64,000 bases of DNA, taken from Gluconobacter kanchanaburiensis NBRC 103587. Lineage in GTDB: Bacteria > Pseudomonadota > Alphaproteobacteria > Acetobacterales > Acetobacteraceae. The DNA is taken from NCBI RefSeq assembly GCF_007988905.1, contig NZ_BJVA01000009.1, positions 1 to 64,000 on the forward strand, written 5' to 3'. Numbering within the stretch: position 1 is the first letter of the stretch; every line of letters starts with the position of its first letter. This document shows positions 54,029 through 63,386 of this stretch, in pieces. The position numbers and the translations under genes are program-made. The notes under the pieces are model-generated. The model had not been told where the DNA came from. It saw nothing but the letters and a program-made list of their open reading frames with translations, and did no database searches.

Positions 54029-55447
54029 ATGCTGCTGCGTAAGGTCCGCTGTTTCTGGCTGCTCCTGAAACGGCGCCTGCGCTGGCCGATCCGTTCGGCC
54101 GGGCTGAATTTTGCACTGGCTTACGGGCTGGTCTTCGTGATTTCGGCCGGGGCGTTCCTGTCCTTTATCTGGTGGAACACGACCGGTCAGCTAGACCATC
54201 AGGTCGAGGTCGCGGTGCAGGTCGATGCGGCCGACCTATCCCATCGCTGGACGCAGGGTGGCCCGTCCGCTCTTGGCCTCGCCATTCAGGACAGACTCGA
54301 CCAGAACGTCGATGATGACGAGTTGTACCTTCTGGTCGGGCCTGACGGGCGCAAATTTGCTGGCAACCTGCCTGGCTGGCCGGTGGTCATCACCCGGATG
54401 GATCAGTTTTACGAACTGGCGATCCGTCGGGACGGCTTTCGCACCAATGCCAAGATGCGTGCCTACCCGCTGACGCATGGCTTTCAGATGATCGTCGGGC
54501 GGGATGTGCGCGGACGGCAGCTTGTCCGGCATGTTCTGACCGATACGCTGATCTGGTCATGGATTATGGTGTCTCTGCTGGCCGCAGGGGGGGCGCTGGC
54601 GATCCGGCGCATTTTCCGCCAGGTCGTCCGCTCGATCGCCCGGACGACGGCGGCGGTGGCGCAAGGCGATCTGAGCCAGCGCATCCCCCTGACCGGCAAC
54701 GAAACCGATCTTGTAGGTCAGACCGTCAACACCATGCTCGAGCGGATCAACCGTCTGATGGATGGTGTGCGACAGGTTTCCAACGCTATTGCCCATGATC
54801 TGAGAACGCCGATCGCCCGTGCGCGTGCGCGCCTTGAAGATGCCAGCCGGACTGCCACCACCACAGAGGAGCTTCATGCCGCCATTGATCGGGCGGTGAT
54901 GGATCTCGACCGGGTTACGTCGATTTTCGAGGCTCTGCTGAGGATTGCGCAGCTTGAGGCCGGGGCCAGACGGGCCGCTTTTACGACCGTGGATCTGCGA
55001 CCGCTTCTGGAAGGGCTGTGCGAACTCTACGAGGCTTCCGTCGAGGATGCGGGGCTGCGGCTTGTGTGCAGGGCAGGGGTGACGCGTTCCGTCAATGGTG
55101 ATCCGCATCTGTTGCAACAGGCCGTGGCCAATCTGCTGGATAATGCGATCAAGTTCGCCCCGTCCGGGACGGACATCACGCTCTCAACAGCCATGCGGGG
55201 TGAGAAACTGGCCATCACCGTTGCCGATCAGGGACCAGGGATGAGCGAGGACGATCTGGCGCGTGCCTCCGAGCGTTTCTTTCGGGCGGAAGCTGCGCGG
55301 AATACGCCGGGTGCGGGGTTGGGGCTTTCGCTGGTCCAGGCGGTCATGAGCCTGCATGGCGGCACGCTCGAACTGAAGGGTGGGCAACCGGGATTGAGGG
55401 CGACGCTCCTGTTGCCTGTGGTGCCGTCCCTGCCGGAAAAGGGATGA
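54029..55447 (+). CDS. Sensor histidine kinase
   Basis: About 472 residues from the ATG at 54029 (a TTG six bases earlier is possible). Two membrane segments (about 28-50 and 178-197) flank a periplasmic sensor region of about 125 residues; a HAMP follows (RRIFRQVVRSIARTTAAVAQGDLSQRI, segments), then the His box SNAIAHDLRTPIARARARLE, N box LLQQAVANLLDNAIKFAP, and G boxes VADQGPGMSED and TPGAGLGLSLVQAV. It phosphorylates the neighbouring regulator. Its signal is unknown; the adjacent htrA and lipoprotein genes suggest the envelope. Confidence 0.94.
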   Translation: MLLRKVRCFWLLLKRRLRWPIRSAGLNFALAYGLVFVISAGAFLSFIWWNTTGQLDHQVEVAVQVDAADLSHRWTQGGPSALGLAIQDRLDQNVDDDELYLLVGPDGRKFAGNLPGWPVVITRMDQFYELAIRRDGFRTNAKMRAYPLTHGFQMIVGRDVRGRQLVRHVLTDTLIWSWIMVSLLAAGGALAIRRIFRQVVRSIARTTAAVAQGDLSQRIPLTGNETDLVGQTVNTMLERINRLMDGVRQVSNAIAHDLRTPIARARARLEDASRTATTTEELHAAIDRAVMDLDRVTSIFEALLRIAQLEAGARRAAFTTVDLRPLLEGLCELYEASVEDAGLRLVCRAGVTRSVNGDPHLLQQAVANLLDNAIKFAPSGTDITLSTAMRGEKLAITVADQGPGMSEDDLARASERFFRAEAARNTPGAGLGLSLVQAVMSLHGGTLELKGGQPGLRATLLLPVVPSLPEKG

Positions 55448-55499
55448 CGGAAGTTTCATCCACGCCCCACACTCTGCTTAGCCGGACTGGGATACAAAG

Positions 55500-55850
55500 A
55501 TGGTAATGCGTGTGTCCCTTCCCCTGCCGACGCTTCTTCCGGCGTTCTGTCTGCTTGGCTGTCTGGCTGCGTCGCCCTCATTGCGTCCCGCGTCCCATCC
55601 GCCGTCCGGCCATACGGATGATGCCATTCCGGTAACATCCGAAAATGCCGAATACTGCGACCGTCTTCGCAAAAGCGTGGATGTGGAGCTTGCGGCGCCG
55701 GCTGTCATCATCCCCCTTGGTGTCATGGAGGATGCCCGCCATCTCAGGGCGAAAGGAAGCGTTCTCTGCACACAGGGACATGTGCGGGCAGGGATCGAAC
55801 GTCTGCGCCGTGCGTTGGTCCTGCTGAAACACGCCCCGGAACCGCGCTGA
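55500..55850 (+). CDS. Putative lipoprotein, 116 aa
   Basis: Signal with lipobox CLLGC (Cys near 21). The mature part contains NAEYCDRLRKSVD, LRAKGSVLCTQGHVRAGIERLRRALVLLKH, a short helical region with two further cysteines that resembles one TPR-like hairpin, reminiscent of small periplasmic acetic-acid-bacterium proteins. The function is unknown. It is 50 bases after the kinase and 43 before the SIMPL gene, all on one strand. Confidence 0.65.
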   Translation: MVMRVSLPLPTLLPAFCLLGCLAASPSLRPASHPPSGHTDDAIPVTSENAEYCDRLRKSVDVELAAPAVIIPLGVMEDARHLRAKGSVLCTQGHVRAGIERLRRALVLLKHAPEPR

Positions 55851-55893
55851 CGGTATTTCGGGCCTCACCACGAACCTGTTTTCAGGAGCTTCG

Positions 55894-56607
55894 ATGATCC
55901 GTCCGTTTTCCGGCAGTCCCGTCGCTTTTCTTGCGGCTGTGATGGCCTTTTCGTCTGTTGTCCTTTCATCCCCTGTTCAGGCCGCCGATATGTCGCAGAA
56001 TATGACCCAACTCGATTTCAGTGTCAGCGGCAAGGCGCAGGCCGCTCCCACGGAACTGACCGCCCGCCTTACGGTGAGGGCCGAAAGTCCGTCCGCTTCT
56101 GCCGCCCAGAAGGACGTGAACATGCGCATGACGGCTGCGATGAAGCTGATCAGCGGCCATGAGGGGATCGTGGCGAAGGCGGGGGGATATTCCATCTATG
56201 AAAATACGCCCGAACATGCCCCCAAAAGCTGGACGGCGCGGCAGGATCTCGAACTCAGCGGTCAGGATTCGGTTCGGCTCCTCGATCTTGCCGGGCGACT
56301 TCAGTCAGCCTCGCTGATGCTCGAAGGTCTGGACTGGTCGCTCGACGATGCCACACGGGACAGGCTCGTGCAGGAAGCCCGGACGCAGGCCCTGAAACAG
56401 GTTCGTCAACAGGCGGAAGAGAGCGCGCGGACACTGGGACTGCATCTTGTGCGTCTCAAGGAAGTTCGCGTGTCTTCGCAGGAGCCCGGTCCTAGGCCTG
56501 TGATGCTCATGGCTGCCCGGATGGCCGATTCCGCGCCGCCCCAGCGCAGCCCGGACGAGCAGACCATCCGGGTTACGGTCTCCGTGCAGGCGGAACTTGC
56601 TCCGTGA
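55894..56607 (+). CDS. SIMPL-domain (DUF541) periplasmic protein
   Basis: 237 residues with a signal peptide ending near VQAAD. The SIMPL domain is recognised by LDFSVSGKAQAAPTELTARLTV, an alternating strand/helix pattern with ASAAQKDVNMRM, WTARQDLELSG, ALKQVRQQAEESARTLGLHLVRLKEVRV (segments) and a final IRVTVSVQAELA strand. Family members sit in the periplasm or outer membrane and have been linked to stress resistance; the molecular role is unsettled. AGGAG precedes the ATG. Confidence 0.88.
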   Translation: MIRPFSGSPVAFLAAVMAFSSVVLSSPVQAADMSQNMTQLDFSVSGKAQAAPTELTARLTVRAESPSASAAQKDVNMRMTAAMKLISGHEGIVAKAGGYSIYENTPEHAPKSWTARQDLELSGQDSVRLLDLAGRLQSASLMLEGLDWSLDDATRDRLVQEARTQALKQVRQQAEESARTLGLHLVRLKEVRVSSQEPGPRPVMLMAARMADSAPPQRSPDEQTIRVTVSVQAELAP

Positions 56608-56650
56608 GGAACGGCTCGCTGTACAGGGTGCAGGGAGATAGCCATCGGAG

Positions 56651-56937
56651 ATGGTAACCGTCTGGTTCGAGGGTAGATGTCCGCTTTTCTGGCGTGAAAT
56701 CGCCATGATGCGGCGTCTGGACCGGCGTGGCGCCATCCGGTTCGTCGATCTCGATCCGGTACGGAGCTGCCCCCTGAACCAACCCTTGGGCAGCACATCG
56801 GGCATCCTGCCGGACTGAGTGGTGCTGTTGGCCCATTTTCACGCTGAGGAAGACGGGCAGATCCATGATGGGGCGACGGCGTTTGCGGCCAATCCTGCAA
56901 GGTCTGGTCTGGATGGGCGGGCACTGAATAAGTCCCT
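56651..56937 (+). pseudogene. Decayed DCC-family (DUF393, YuxK-like) thiol oxidoreductase gene
   Basis: One reading frame from the ATG at 56651 gives VWFEGRCPLFWREIAMMRRLDRRGAIRFVDLDP (segments), the DCC-family pattern (DxxCPxC..E..MMRRLDRRG..FVD). An in-frame TGA at 56816-56818 interrupts it, and in the same frame the sequence continues with VLLAHFHAEEDGQIHDGATAFAA, which matches the family's LLARFHA..DG..V.GA.AFAA middle part. The motif's second cysteine is also lost (CPLF-W instead of CPLC-R). The distal end has degraded. Two independent kinds of damage make a dead gene likely. It follows the SIMPL gene by 43 bases. Confidence 0.75.
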
Positions 56938-57009
56938 GTGGTTGGGAAAGTGGACCATTTTAAGAGTTTTTTAGGAGGCGTCCGTTACGACGGAAAAAAA
57001 GGAGTCTCC

Positions 57010-58524
57010 ATGCCCAACTCTTTCCGTCTGCTGGCGCAGGATGTCATTGCTCTGGGGGATGCTGGCAATCTTCCCGGCGCCCTCGAAACGCTGCATGAAG
57101 CGGTCCAGAGCCTGCCGCAGGATCCGCATTCAGCTTTTCTGGCGGGATGCCTTTATGAACGCTGCGGAAATCCGATGCAGGCCCGTCTCTATTACCTTGA
57201 GAGTCTTCGTCAGAACGCAACAGCGCCGAGAATCTGGCATCGGTTGGGGATTGCATGCCTTGAGACGGGAGATCTGGATCTTTCTGAACAGGCATTACGG
57301 ATCGCGATCCAGCAGAAGCCAGACGAGGCACCTTTTTACGTTGATCTGAGCATGGTCCTGGCTAGAAAGGGAGCATTCGAGGACTCTCTTGCGACTGCCA
57401 TAACCGGGGATAAAATGTGTCCCGATCAGGTTGCTGCCGTCAACAATATTGCACATGCCCTTCAGGGCCTTGGACGTAGCGCGGAATCGCTTCCCTATTA
57501 CGACCGCGCCATCTCGCTCGATCCCGAGAACGGGACCTGCCGTTTTGGTCGGGCCGTCAGCCTGCTCAAACTGGGACGCTTCGAGGATGGGTGGCGTGAA
57601 TATGAATGGCGCTGGCGGGCCTGCCAGACACCTCGTACCGATCTGACCATGCCGCAGTGGGACGGGGAGGATCTGACGGGAAAAAGCATTCTGATCCACC
57701 ATGAACAGGGTTACGGCGATACGCTCCAGTTCATCCGTTATGTGCTGCTGCTCAAAGCGCTTGGTGCCACGGTTGTGGTTCAGGTTCCCGTGCCTCTGGT
57801 CAGGCTCCTGCACAGCGTGCAGGGGATCGACAGGATTATTTCGGTCTTCGATCCGTCTCTTGATCTCGACTTCCATTGCCCTATGGTCGGGTTGCCGCTT
57901 CGGCTGAGTGTGACGCCAGCGAACGCGCCTGGATGTCCTTATCTGTCCGTCCCTGTGGAAGAGCAGGAGCGTCAGGGAGGAGCCTTGCGTGAGATCGCTG
58001 TGCAAGACTCCTTCCGGCCCGAGCTTATTGTCGGACTGGTCTGGAGTGGCGATCCCCGCCCCCATGATCCGGCGGCGTCACAGGTTGACCGGCGCCGGAG
58101 TGTCCGTCTGGAGACGCTTGCGCCGCTGATGGCCGTCGAAGGGATCCGGTTCGTGAGTTTCCAGCTGGGAACGCCCCAGCAGCAGATCGCCGTGACTGGA
58201 CTGCCAATTCTGGATGGGACGAATGGTATTACGGATTTCGCTGATACGGCGGCCCGGCTGTACGGCGTGGACCTTCTGGTCAGTGTCGATACATCCATGG
58301 TCCATCTTGCGGGTGGTCTTGGGCTGCCGGTGTGGATGCTGTCCCGTCATGACGCCTGCTGGCGCTGGGGTGATAGCGGGGCGACGACGCCCTGGTATCC
58401 AAGCATGCGGATTTTCCGTCAGTCCCGTTCGGGAGATTGGGAGAGTCCTGTTGCCGAAGTTGCAGACATGCTGCGGCAGTTCGTAACTCTCTATCGTGCC
58501 AATCTTGAAGCGGAAGCCGCCTGA
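57010..58524 (+). CDS. TPR-repeat glycosyltransferase-like protein
   Basis: 504 residues from the ATG at 57010 (AGGAG, spacing 6). The N-terminal half has several tetratricopeptide repeats (DAGNLPGALETLHEAVQSLPQDPHSAFLAGCLYERCG and following units with SAESLPYYDRAISLDPENGT). The C-terminal half is GT-B-like: SILIHHEQGYGDTLQFIRYVLLLKALG, then DLLVSVDTSMVHLAGGLGLPVWMLS (heptosyltransferase/GT41-like donor site). Such proteins are common in Rhodospirillales and are thought to glycosylate proteins or surface sugars; the substrate is unknown. Confidence 0.85.
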   Translation: MPNSFRLLAQDVIALGDAGNLPGALETLHEAVQSLPQDPHSAFLAGCLYERCGNPMQARLYYLESLRQNATAPRIWHRLGIACLETGDLDLSEQALRIAIQQKPDEAPFYVDLSMVLARKGAFEDSLATAITGDKMCPDQVAAVNNIAHALQGLGRSAESLPYYDRAISLDPENGTCRFGRAVSLLKLGRFEDGWREYEWRWRACQTPRTDLTMPQWDGEDLTGKSILIHHEQGYGDTLQFIRYVLLLKALGATVVVQVPVPLVRLLHSVQGIDRIISVFDPSLDLDFHCPMVGLPLRLSVTPANAPGCPYLSVPVEEQERQGGALREIAVQDSFRPELIVGLVWSGDPRPHDPAASQVDRRRSVRLETLAPLMAVEGIRFVSFQLGTPQQQIAVTGLPILDGTNGITDFADTAARLYGVDLLVSVDTSMVHLAGGLGLPVWMLSRHDACWRWGDSGATTPWYPSMRIFRQSRSGDWESPVAEVADMLRQFVTLYRANLEAEAA

Positions 58525-58536
58525 AGAGCAGAACAT

Positions 58537-58568
58537 AAAAAAACCGTTCCAGTACGGAACGGCCTTTT
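58537..58568. terminator. Two-way terminator between the TPR gene and infC
   Basis: CCGTTCC (58544-58550) pairs with GGAACGG (58556-58562) around AGTAC, with AAAAAAA on the left and CCTTTTT on the right. It serves both convergent genes. Confidence 0.9.
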
Positions 58569-58591
58569 TATTCGCAGGATGAAGGCGTCCC

Positions 58592-59128
58592 TTAGCGGGG
58601 AGCGATCACCATCAGCATCTGGCGGTTTTCAAGGCGGGGCATCTGCTCCACCTTCGCCTTTTCCTCGACTTCCAGCCGGATACGCTCAAGCATCTTGATG
58701 CCGAGCTCCTGATGGGCCATTTCGCGGCCCTTGAAGCGTAGGGAAATCTTGACCTTGTCGCCTTCATCAAGAAAGCTGTGAATGGCCTTGAGCTTCGTCT
58801 GGAAGTCATGCTCGCCCGTACCCGGACGGACCTTTACTTCCTTGATCTCAACGACCTTCTGCTTCTTGCGGGCTTCGTTCTTCTTCTTCTGCTGCTCATA
58901 CTTGAACTTGCCGTAGTCGAGAATCTTCACGACAGGAGGAACAGCGGTCGGGCTGATTTCCAGAAGATCGAGACCCACCGAAAAAGCGCGCATCATGGCA
59001 TCCCGGGTCGTCATGATGCCCTGCATTTCGCCTTCTTCGTCAATCAGACGAACCTGCGGAACACGGATTTCCTCGTTGACGCGCGGTCCTTCACGGGTGG
59101 GCGCGGCCTGCATCGGCGGTCTAGCTAT
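58592..59128 (-). CDS. infC: Translation initiation factor IF-3, ATA start
   Basis: IF-3 checks start-codon pairing on the 30S subunit. The protein has [27 protein letters not shown], the basic linker with [18 protein letters not shown], and the C domain [19 protein letters not shown] start it at ATA (59126-59128): AGGAG stands seven bases upstream and five extra codons (IARPP) precede the first ATG (59113), which has no ribosome site. infC is known to use AUU or other rare starts so that IF-3 represses its own synthesis. 178 residues from ATA. Downstream of thrS, as usual. Confidence 0.93.
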   Translation of the reverse strand: MARPPMQAAPTREGPRVNEEIRVPQVRLIDEEGEMQGIMTTRDAMMRAFSVGLDLLEISPTAVPPVVKILDYGKFKYEQQKKKNEARKKQKVVEIKEVKVRPGTGEHDFQTKLKAIHSFLDEGDKVKISLRFKGREMAHQELGIKMLERIRLEVEEKAKVEQMPRLENRQMLMVIAPR

Positions 59129-59266
59129 GGTCAGCTCCTGTCATCAGTTTCGTTCGGGTCCAGTCACCAGCATCCGCCTTCACGAAGAAAGGCGGGACAC
59201 GGCCAGTCCCGATCCCGTTCCTTCTGCACATAGTCCTGCCTTGCGCGCGGTGCAAGGGGATTACGT

Positions 59267-61204
59267 TTAATCCTTTGACGCGCGTGCGATGTCGGGGGCC
59301 TGAGCCTCTTTCGCAAGAGCTGCAACGGCCTCGTCTAGCGACAGAATTTCCTGCGTCGCGCCGCCCAGACGTCGCATGGCGACCTTGCGTTCTTCGGCTT
59401 CGCGACGACCGACGACCAGAATGACCGGAACGCGCGCCAGGCTGTGTTCGCGGATTTTGGCGTTGATCTTGTCGCTGCGGGTGTCGGTCTCGACCTGGAG
59501 TCCCGCGGCTTTTAGCGTCGCAGCCACTTCGTTGGCGTAATCGCCAGCGTCGGAGACGATGGACGCCACGACAACCTGCGTCGGCGCCAGCCAGAGCGGG
59601 AACTTGCCCGCATACTGTTCGATCAGGATGCCGATGAAACGTTCGAAACTGCCGAGAATCGCGCGGTGCAGCATGACCGGACGATGACGGTTGCTGTCTT
59701 CGCCGATGTAAGAGGCGTCCAGACGCTCCGGCAGAACGTAATCCACCTGAAGCGTGCCGCACTGCCAGTCACGACCGATGGCATCCGTCAGCACGAATTC
59801 GAGCTTCGGACCGTAGAATGCCCCTTCGCCCGGATTGTACTCGTATTCAACTCCCGCGATTTCGCAGGCTTTCTTGAGCGAGCCTTCCGCCCGATCCCAG
59901 ACCTCGTCCGAGCCCGCCCGCGTTTCCGGACGATCCGAGAACTTCACGCGGAAGCTCTCGAATCCGAGATCCGTGTAAACTTCCGCCAGCATCTTCACGA
60001 ACTTCGCGGTTTCATCTGCGATCTGGTCGTCCGTGCAGAAGATATGGGCATCGTCCTGCGTAAAGCCGCGAACACGCATGATGCCGTGCAGCGCGCCTGA
60101 CGGCTCGTAACGGTGACACGCGCCGAATTCCGCCATCCGCAGCGGCAGCTCACGATAGGAGCGCAGGCCGTGGCGGAAGATCTGCACGTGGCACGGGCAG
60201 TTCATGGGCTTGAGTGCGAGGGTCTTGTCTTCGTCCTCGACGGTCGCGATGAACATGTTCTCGCGATACTTGTCCCAGTGGCCCGAAGCCTCCCAGAGCG
60301 CGCGGTCCACGAGCTGCGGGGTGCGGACTTCCTCGTAGTTGTTCCGCTCCTGCGCGCGACGCATGTAGTCCTGAAGGACCGTGTAGAGACGCCAGCCCTT
60401 GCGGTGCCAGAAGATCTGCCCGACGGCTTCTTCCTGAATGTGGAAGAGGTCCATCTCGCGGCCGATGCGGCGATGGTCGCGCTTCTCGGCTTCCTCAAGA
60501 CGCAGGAGATGGGCGTCCAGCTCCTTCTTGTCGCGCCAGGCGGTGCCGTAGATGCGGGTCAGCATGGGGTTGCGATGGTCACCACGCCAGTAAGCTCCGG
60601 CCACGCGCATCAGCTTGAATGCCGTGCCGACATCGCCGGTCGTGCGCAGATGCGGACCGCGGCACAGGTCGAGCCATTCGCCCTGACGGTAGATCGAGAT
60701 CTGCTCGTCCTCCGGCAGGTCCCGGATCAGTTCCGCCTTGAAGTCTTCGCCCTTCTCTTCAAAGAAGCGGATGGCCTCGTCACGGTCCCAGACCTCGCGG
60801 ACGAACGGCGTGTTGGCCGCGACGATCTCGCGCATCTTCTCTTCGATGGCCGGGAAGTCTTCAGGCGTGAACGGCTTCTCGCGGGAGAAGTCGTAGTAGA
60901 ACCCGTCCTTGATGCTCGGCCCGATCGTGACCTGAGTTTCAGGCCAGAGGGACTGCACGGCCTCGGCCAGAACATGCGCCGCGTCGTGGCGAATCATTTC
61001 CAGCGCGTCCTCATCCTTGCGGGTGACGAACTTCACGGACGCATCGTTGCTGATTTCGGTGCTGATATCGACGGGCTTGCCGTCCACTTCCATCGCCATG
61101 GCGGCCTTGGCGAGGCCCGGTCCGATGGAGGCAGCGATCGTCGTGCCCGTCACCGTCCCGTCGAATGTGCGGACGCTTCCGTCGGGGAGTGTGATGGCGG
61201 GCAT
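59267..61204 (-). CDS. thrS: Threonyl-tRNA synthetase
   Basis: Class II synthetase of 645 residues. N-terminal TGS domain ([17 protein letters not shown]), editing domain with the zinc motif [10 protein letters not shown] and LDLCRGPHL, catalytic core with class II motifs ([10 protein letters not shown]-like [55 protein letters not shown] in segments), and the anticodon domain near [25 protein letters not shown]. infC follows after 138 bases with no clear terminator, so the thrS-infC pair is probably one transcript. Confidence 0.98.
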   Translation of the reverse strand: MPAITLPDGSVRTFDGTVTGTTIAASIGPGLAKAAMAMEVDGKPVDISTEISNDASVKFVTRKDEDALEMIRHDAAHVLAEAVQSLWPETQVTIGPSIKDGFYYDFSREKPFTPEDFPAIEEKMREIVAANTPFVREVWDRDEAIRFFEEKGEDFKAELIRDLPEDEQISIYRQGEWLDLCRGPHLRTTGDVGTAFKLMRVAGAYWRGDHRNPMLTRIYGTAWRDKKELDAHLLRLEEAEKRDHRRIGREMDLFHIQEEAVGQIFWHRKGWRLYTVLQDYMRRAQERNNYEEVRTPQLVDRALWEASGHWDKYRENMFIATVEDEDKTLALKPMNCPCHVQIFRHGLRSYRELPLRMAEFGACHRYEPSGALHGIMRVRGFTQDDAHIFCTDDQIADETAKFVKMLAEVYTDLGFESFRVKFSDRPETRAGSDEVWDRAEGSLKKACEIAGVEYEYNPGEGAFYGPKLEFVLTDAIGRDWQCGTLQVDYVLPERLDASYIGEDSNRHRPVMLHRAILGSFERFIGILIEQYAGKFPLWLAPTQVVVASIVSDAGDYANEVAATLKAAGLQVETDTRSDKINAKIREHSLARVPVILVVGRREAEERKVAMRRLGGATQEILSLDEAVAALAKEAQAPDIARASKD

Positions 61205-61317
61205 GGAGATCGCTCCTGTGCGAGTGGGACCGGCAGATCACTCTGCCGAAAACTGAACGGGTAAATGGCCTCAATCCCCGTTCCGCCGCAACCCCCAGAC
61301 AAACAGTCGAACTGTTT

Positions 61318-62370
61318 TCAGGTCGCTTTGTCTGTCTGGATTACCAATGGCGGCGCGTTCTGGGGATCAGGCTGCCGATCTTCATCCCATCCGAGCGTAA
61401 CGTAATGAACGAGCGGCCAGATTCCGTAATGCGGATCCTGCGCCACGTCCGGATTGTTCAGGGCGTAGTAGATCGGATTGAAGAGGCGGTATTCATGCAT
61501 GTCATTACCTGACATGCGGTGGGCCAGAAAACCTGCGGGAACGTTGATGGGGGGATGCGGCGCGTTTTCACCGGTGCCGAGCAGAAGGGTTGGATCAAGG
61601 CCCAGTTCCTTGAAGCGGCGGGCGATCATGGGCGCATAAATGTTCGGAACGTGCCGGTATTTTGCGACGAAATCTTCGGCGGTCGTGTCGAAATAAAAGT
61701 GAAGATGCGCGCCAGCTTCGGGATTAACGGCTGCCTCATTGTCTTCAGGAACTGCCAGTTTCTGACGTGCGAAATGCAGGATGTCTTCGTAGTCCGGGCG
61801 GTTATGCAGATGGAGATGCACGAATGGGGTCCGGACATAGCGTTCGGGATAGAGGCTTTGCGGGTCGTGAAACCCGCGATCCAGACTGACGATGGTATGA
61901 GCCTTGAATAGTCCGCGTCGGACGATCTGGGGTCGAAAGTAATCCCGTGCTTGCGGGACGTTCAGCAAAAGCCGGTCTGTCACGAAGGTGGCATTTTCGT
62001 GGATCAGGTAATCGAACTGACGTCGGATAATCTCCGGATCGAGCGAAAGCTGGTCCAGAAAAACCGTCAGGAATTCGTCGCAGTCCAGAGGAACCGCGAA
62101 GTCGCAGGCATTCTCTGCGTCCCATTGCCGAATGATCCCGGCAATGACGTTTCCCTTGTTAAGGAAATCGCTATGGGATGCGTGATCGCGTACGATCTGC
62201 ACGCCCTTGCGTTCATACTGGTCCTGGAGTTCCAGAACGGCCGGGTCGGTTGAGCCATTGTCGATGACCGTCAGGTTCGTAAAGCCGAAAATCGCGGCAT
62301 GCCACAGGATCCACGGCTCCAGCAGGGTTGCCTCGTTCTTCTGCATCATAATGCAGCGTACGGTCGTCAT
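61318..62370 (-). CDS. Glycosyltransferase family 2 (GT92-like) protein
   Basis: 350 residues of a GT-A fold: MTTVRCIMMQKNEATLLEPWILWHAAIFGFTNLTVIDNGSTD opening (segments), the DXD-like DCDEF, and a HDP/HLHLHNRP region typical of the DUF23/GT92-like group. The last part, FNPIYYALNNPDVAQDPHYGIWPLVHYVTLGWDEDRQP (segments), is one copy of a repeat known from bacterial glycan enzymes. Its ATGA overlap with the upstream GT9 gene (four bases) shows co-translation. Probably LPS or cell-surface glycan synthesis; sugar unknown. Confidence 0.85.
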   Translation of the reverse strand: MTTVRCIMMQKNEATLLEPWILWHAAIFGFTNLTVIDNGSTDPAVLELQDQYERKGVQIVRDHASHSDFLNKGNVIAGIIRQWDAENACDFAVPLDCDEFLTVFLDQLSLDPEIIRRQFDYLIHENATFVTDRLLLNVPQARDYFRPQIVRRGLFKAHTIVSLDRGFHDPQSLYPERYVRTPFVHLHLHNRPDYEDILHFARQKLAVPEDNEAAVNPEAGAHLHFYFDTTAEDFVAKYRHVPNIYAPMIARRFKELGLDPTLLLGTGENAPHPPINVPAGFLAHRMSGNDMHEYRLFNPIYYALNNPDVAQDPHYGIWPLVHYVTLGWDEDRQPDPQNAPPLVIQTDKAT

Positions 62371-63287
62371 CGTGAGAGCATCTCTTCCATGCAGGTCAGG
62401 ACCCGCGAGGTGGGCAGCATGGCCAGATCGGGGACGACGATCACGTCTGTCCGGCCAGCCGTTAGGGCGAGGGGCGCTGTCAGGCGCGGGTCGCTGTCCG
62501 GGCCGAAGAGCGTAAGACAGGGCGTGTCCATCGCGGCTGCCAGATGCATCGGCCCGGTGTCGTTGCCAATGACGATCCGTGCGCGGTCCAGCACACCTGC
62601 AAGCTCGACCAGTGTGGTCTGGCCAGTCAGGTCGCGAGCGGCAGGGCAGGTTGCAACAATCTCGCGGGCCAGTGGAGTTTCGGCCTGTGTTCCCACGATG
62701 ACTGGCGTCAGACCCAGGCCCACAAGAGCGGAAGCGACTTCGGCAAAGCGGGGTGCGGGCCAGCGTTTCTGCGGACGATGAAAGGCTGCTCCCGGCACGA
62801 TGACGGCATAGGGGGACGCAATTTCAGGGCCACGTCCTGCAAGCCAGTGCGGCACGTCGCGGGGCAGCGGGGTGACGCCGGCCGCATGAAGCTGGTCGTC
62901 GAGCCGTGCCAGGGTGTGCATATCGTTGCGGGATGGATTGCCGTGCGGATGGCAGCAGCCATCGGAAATGCCGGACCAGTTTTCCGGACAGCCCGCAAGG
63001 CGGAAATAGGTTTTCGACCGTCCTGACGTCTGGAGATCGAAAATCCGGTCGTAGCCGCGCAGTTTTCTGGAAAGTCGCCAGACTCCAGGTAGATTGGCCA
63101 GTGAGGGCCGTGCATCCGTCTCGATCTCATCAAACCAGGGGGCGGTTCGAGCCAGATCTACGAAAGGCGCGGTGGTCAGCAGGGTGATCGTGGCATGGGG
63201 GAACGCAGCCCGGATGGAAGCGAAAGCTCCAAAAGCCTGAACGATATCGCCCAAGGCGCCGAGTTTGATGACAAGAATGCGACTCAT
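62367..63287 (-). CDS. Glycosyltransferase family 9 (LPS heptosyltransferase-like)
   Basis: 306-residue GT-B enzyme: ILVIKLGALGDIVQAFGAFASIRAAFP at the N-terminus and VIVGTQAETPLAREI, IVIGNDTGPMHLAAAMDTPCLTLFGPD (family donor-site signature) at the C-terminus. It is WaaC/WaaF/RfaQ-like, adding sugars to the LPS inner core at the cytoplasmic face. Acetic acid bacteria have divergent LPS cores, so heptose is not certain. It forms an operon with the GT2 gene. Confidence 0.9.
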   Translation of the reverse strand: MSRILVIKLGALGDIVQAFGAFASIRAAFPHATITLLTTAPFVDLARTAPWFDEIETDARPSLANLPGVWRLSRKLRGYDRIFDLQTSGRSKTYFRLAGCPENWSGISDGCCHPHGNPSRNDMHTLARLDDQLHAAGVTPLPRDVPHWLAGRGPEIASPYAVIVPGAAFHRPQKRWPAPRFAEVASALVGLGLTPVIVGTQAETPLAREIVATCPAARDLTGQTTLVELAGVLDRARIVIGNDTGPMHLAAAMDTPCLTLFGPDSDPRLTAPLALTAGRTDVIVVPDLAMLPTSRVLTCMEEMLSR

Positions 63288-63386
63288 GGGTCGACTTTAG
63301 CAGGGTGTTGCGGAACGCCAACCATTCCGGCAGGCGTTCCGCAAAGAAATCCCCGACGTGGGTTCCGGTCCTTCGCAGGGAAGGGA

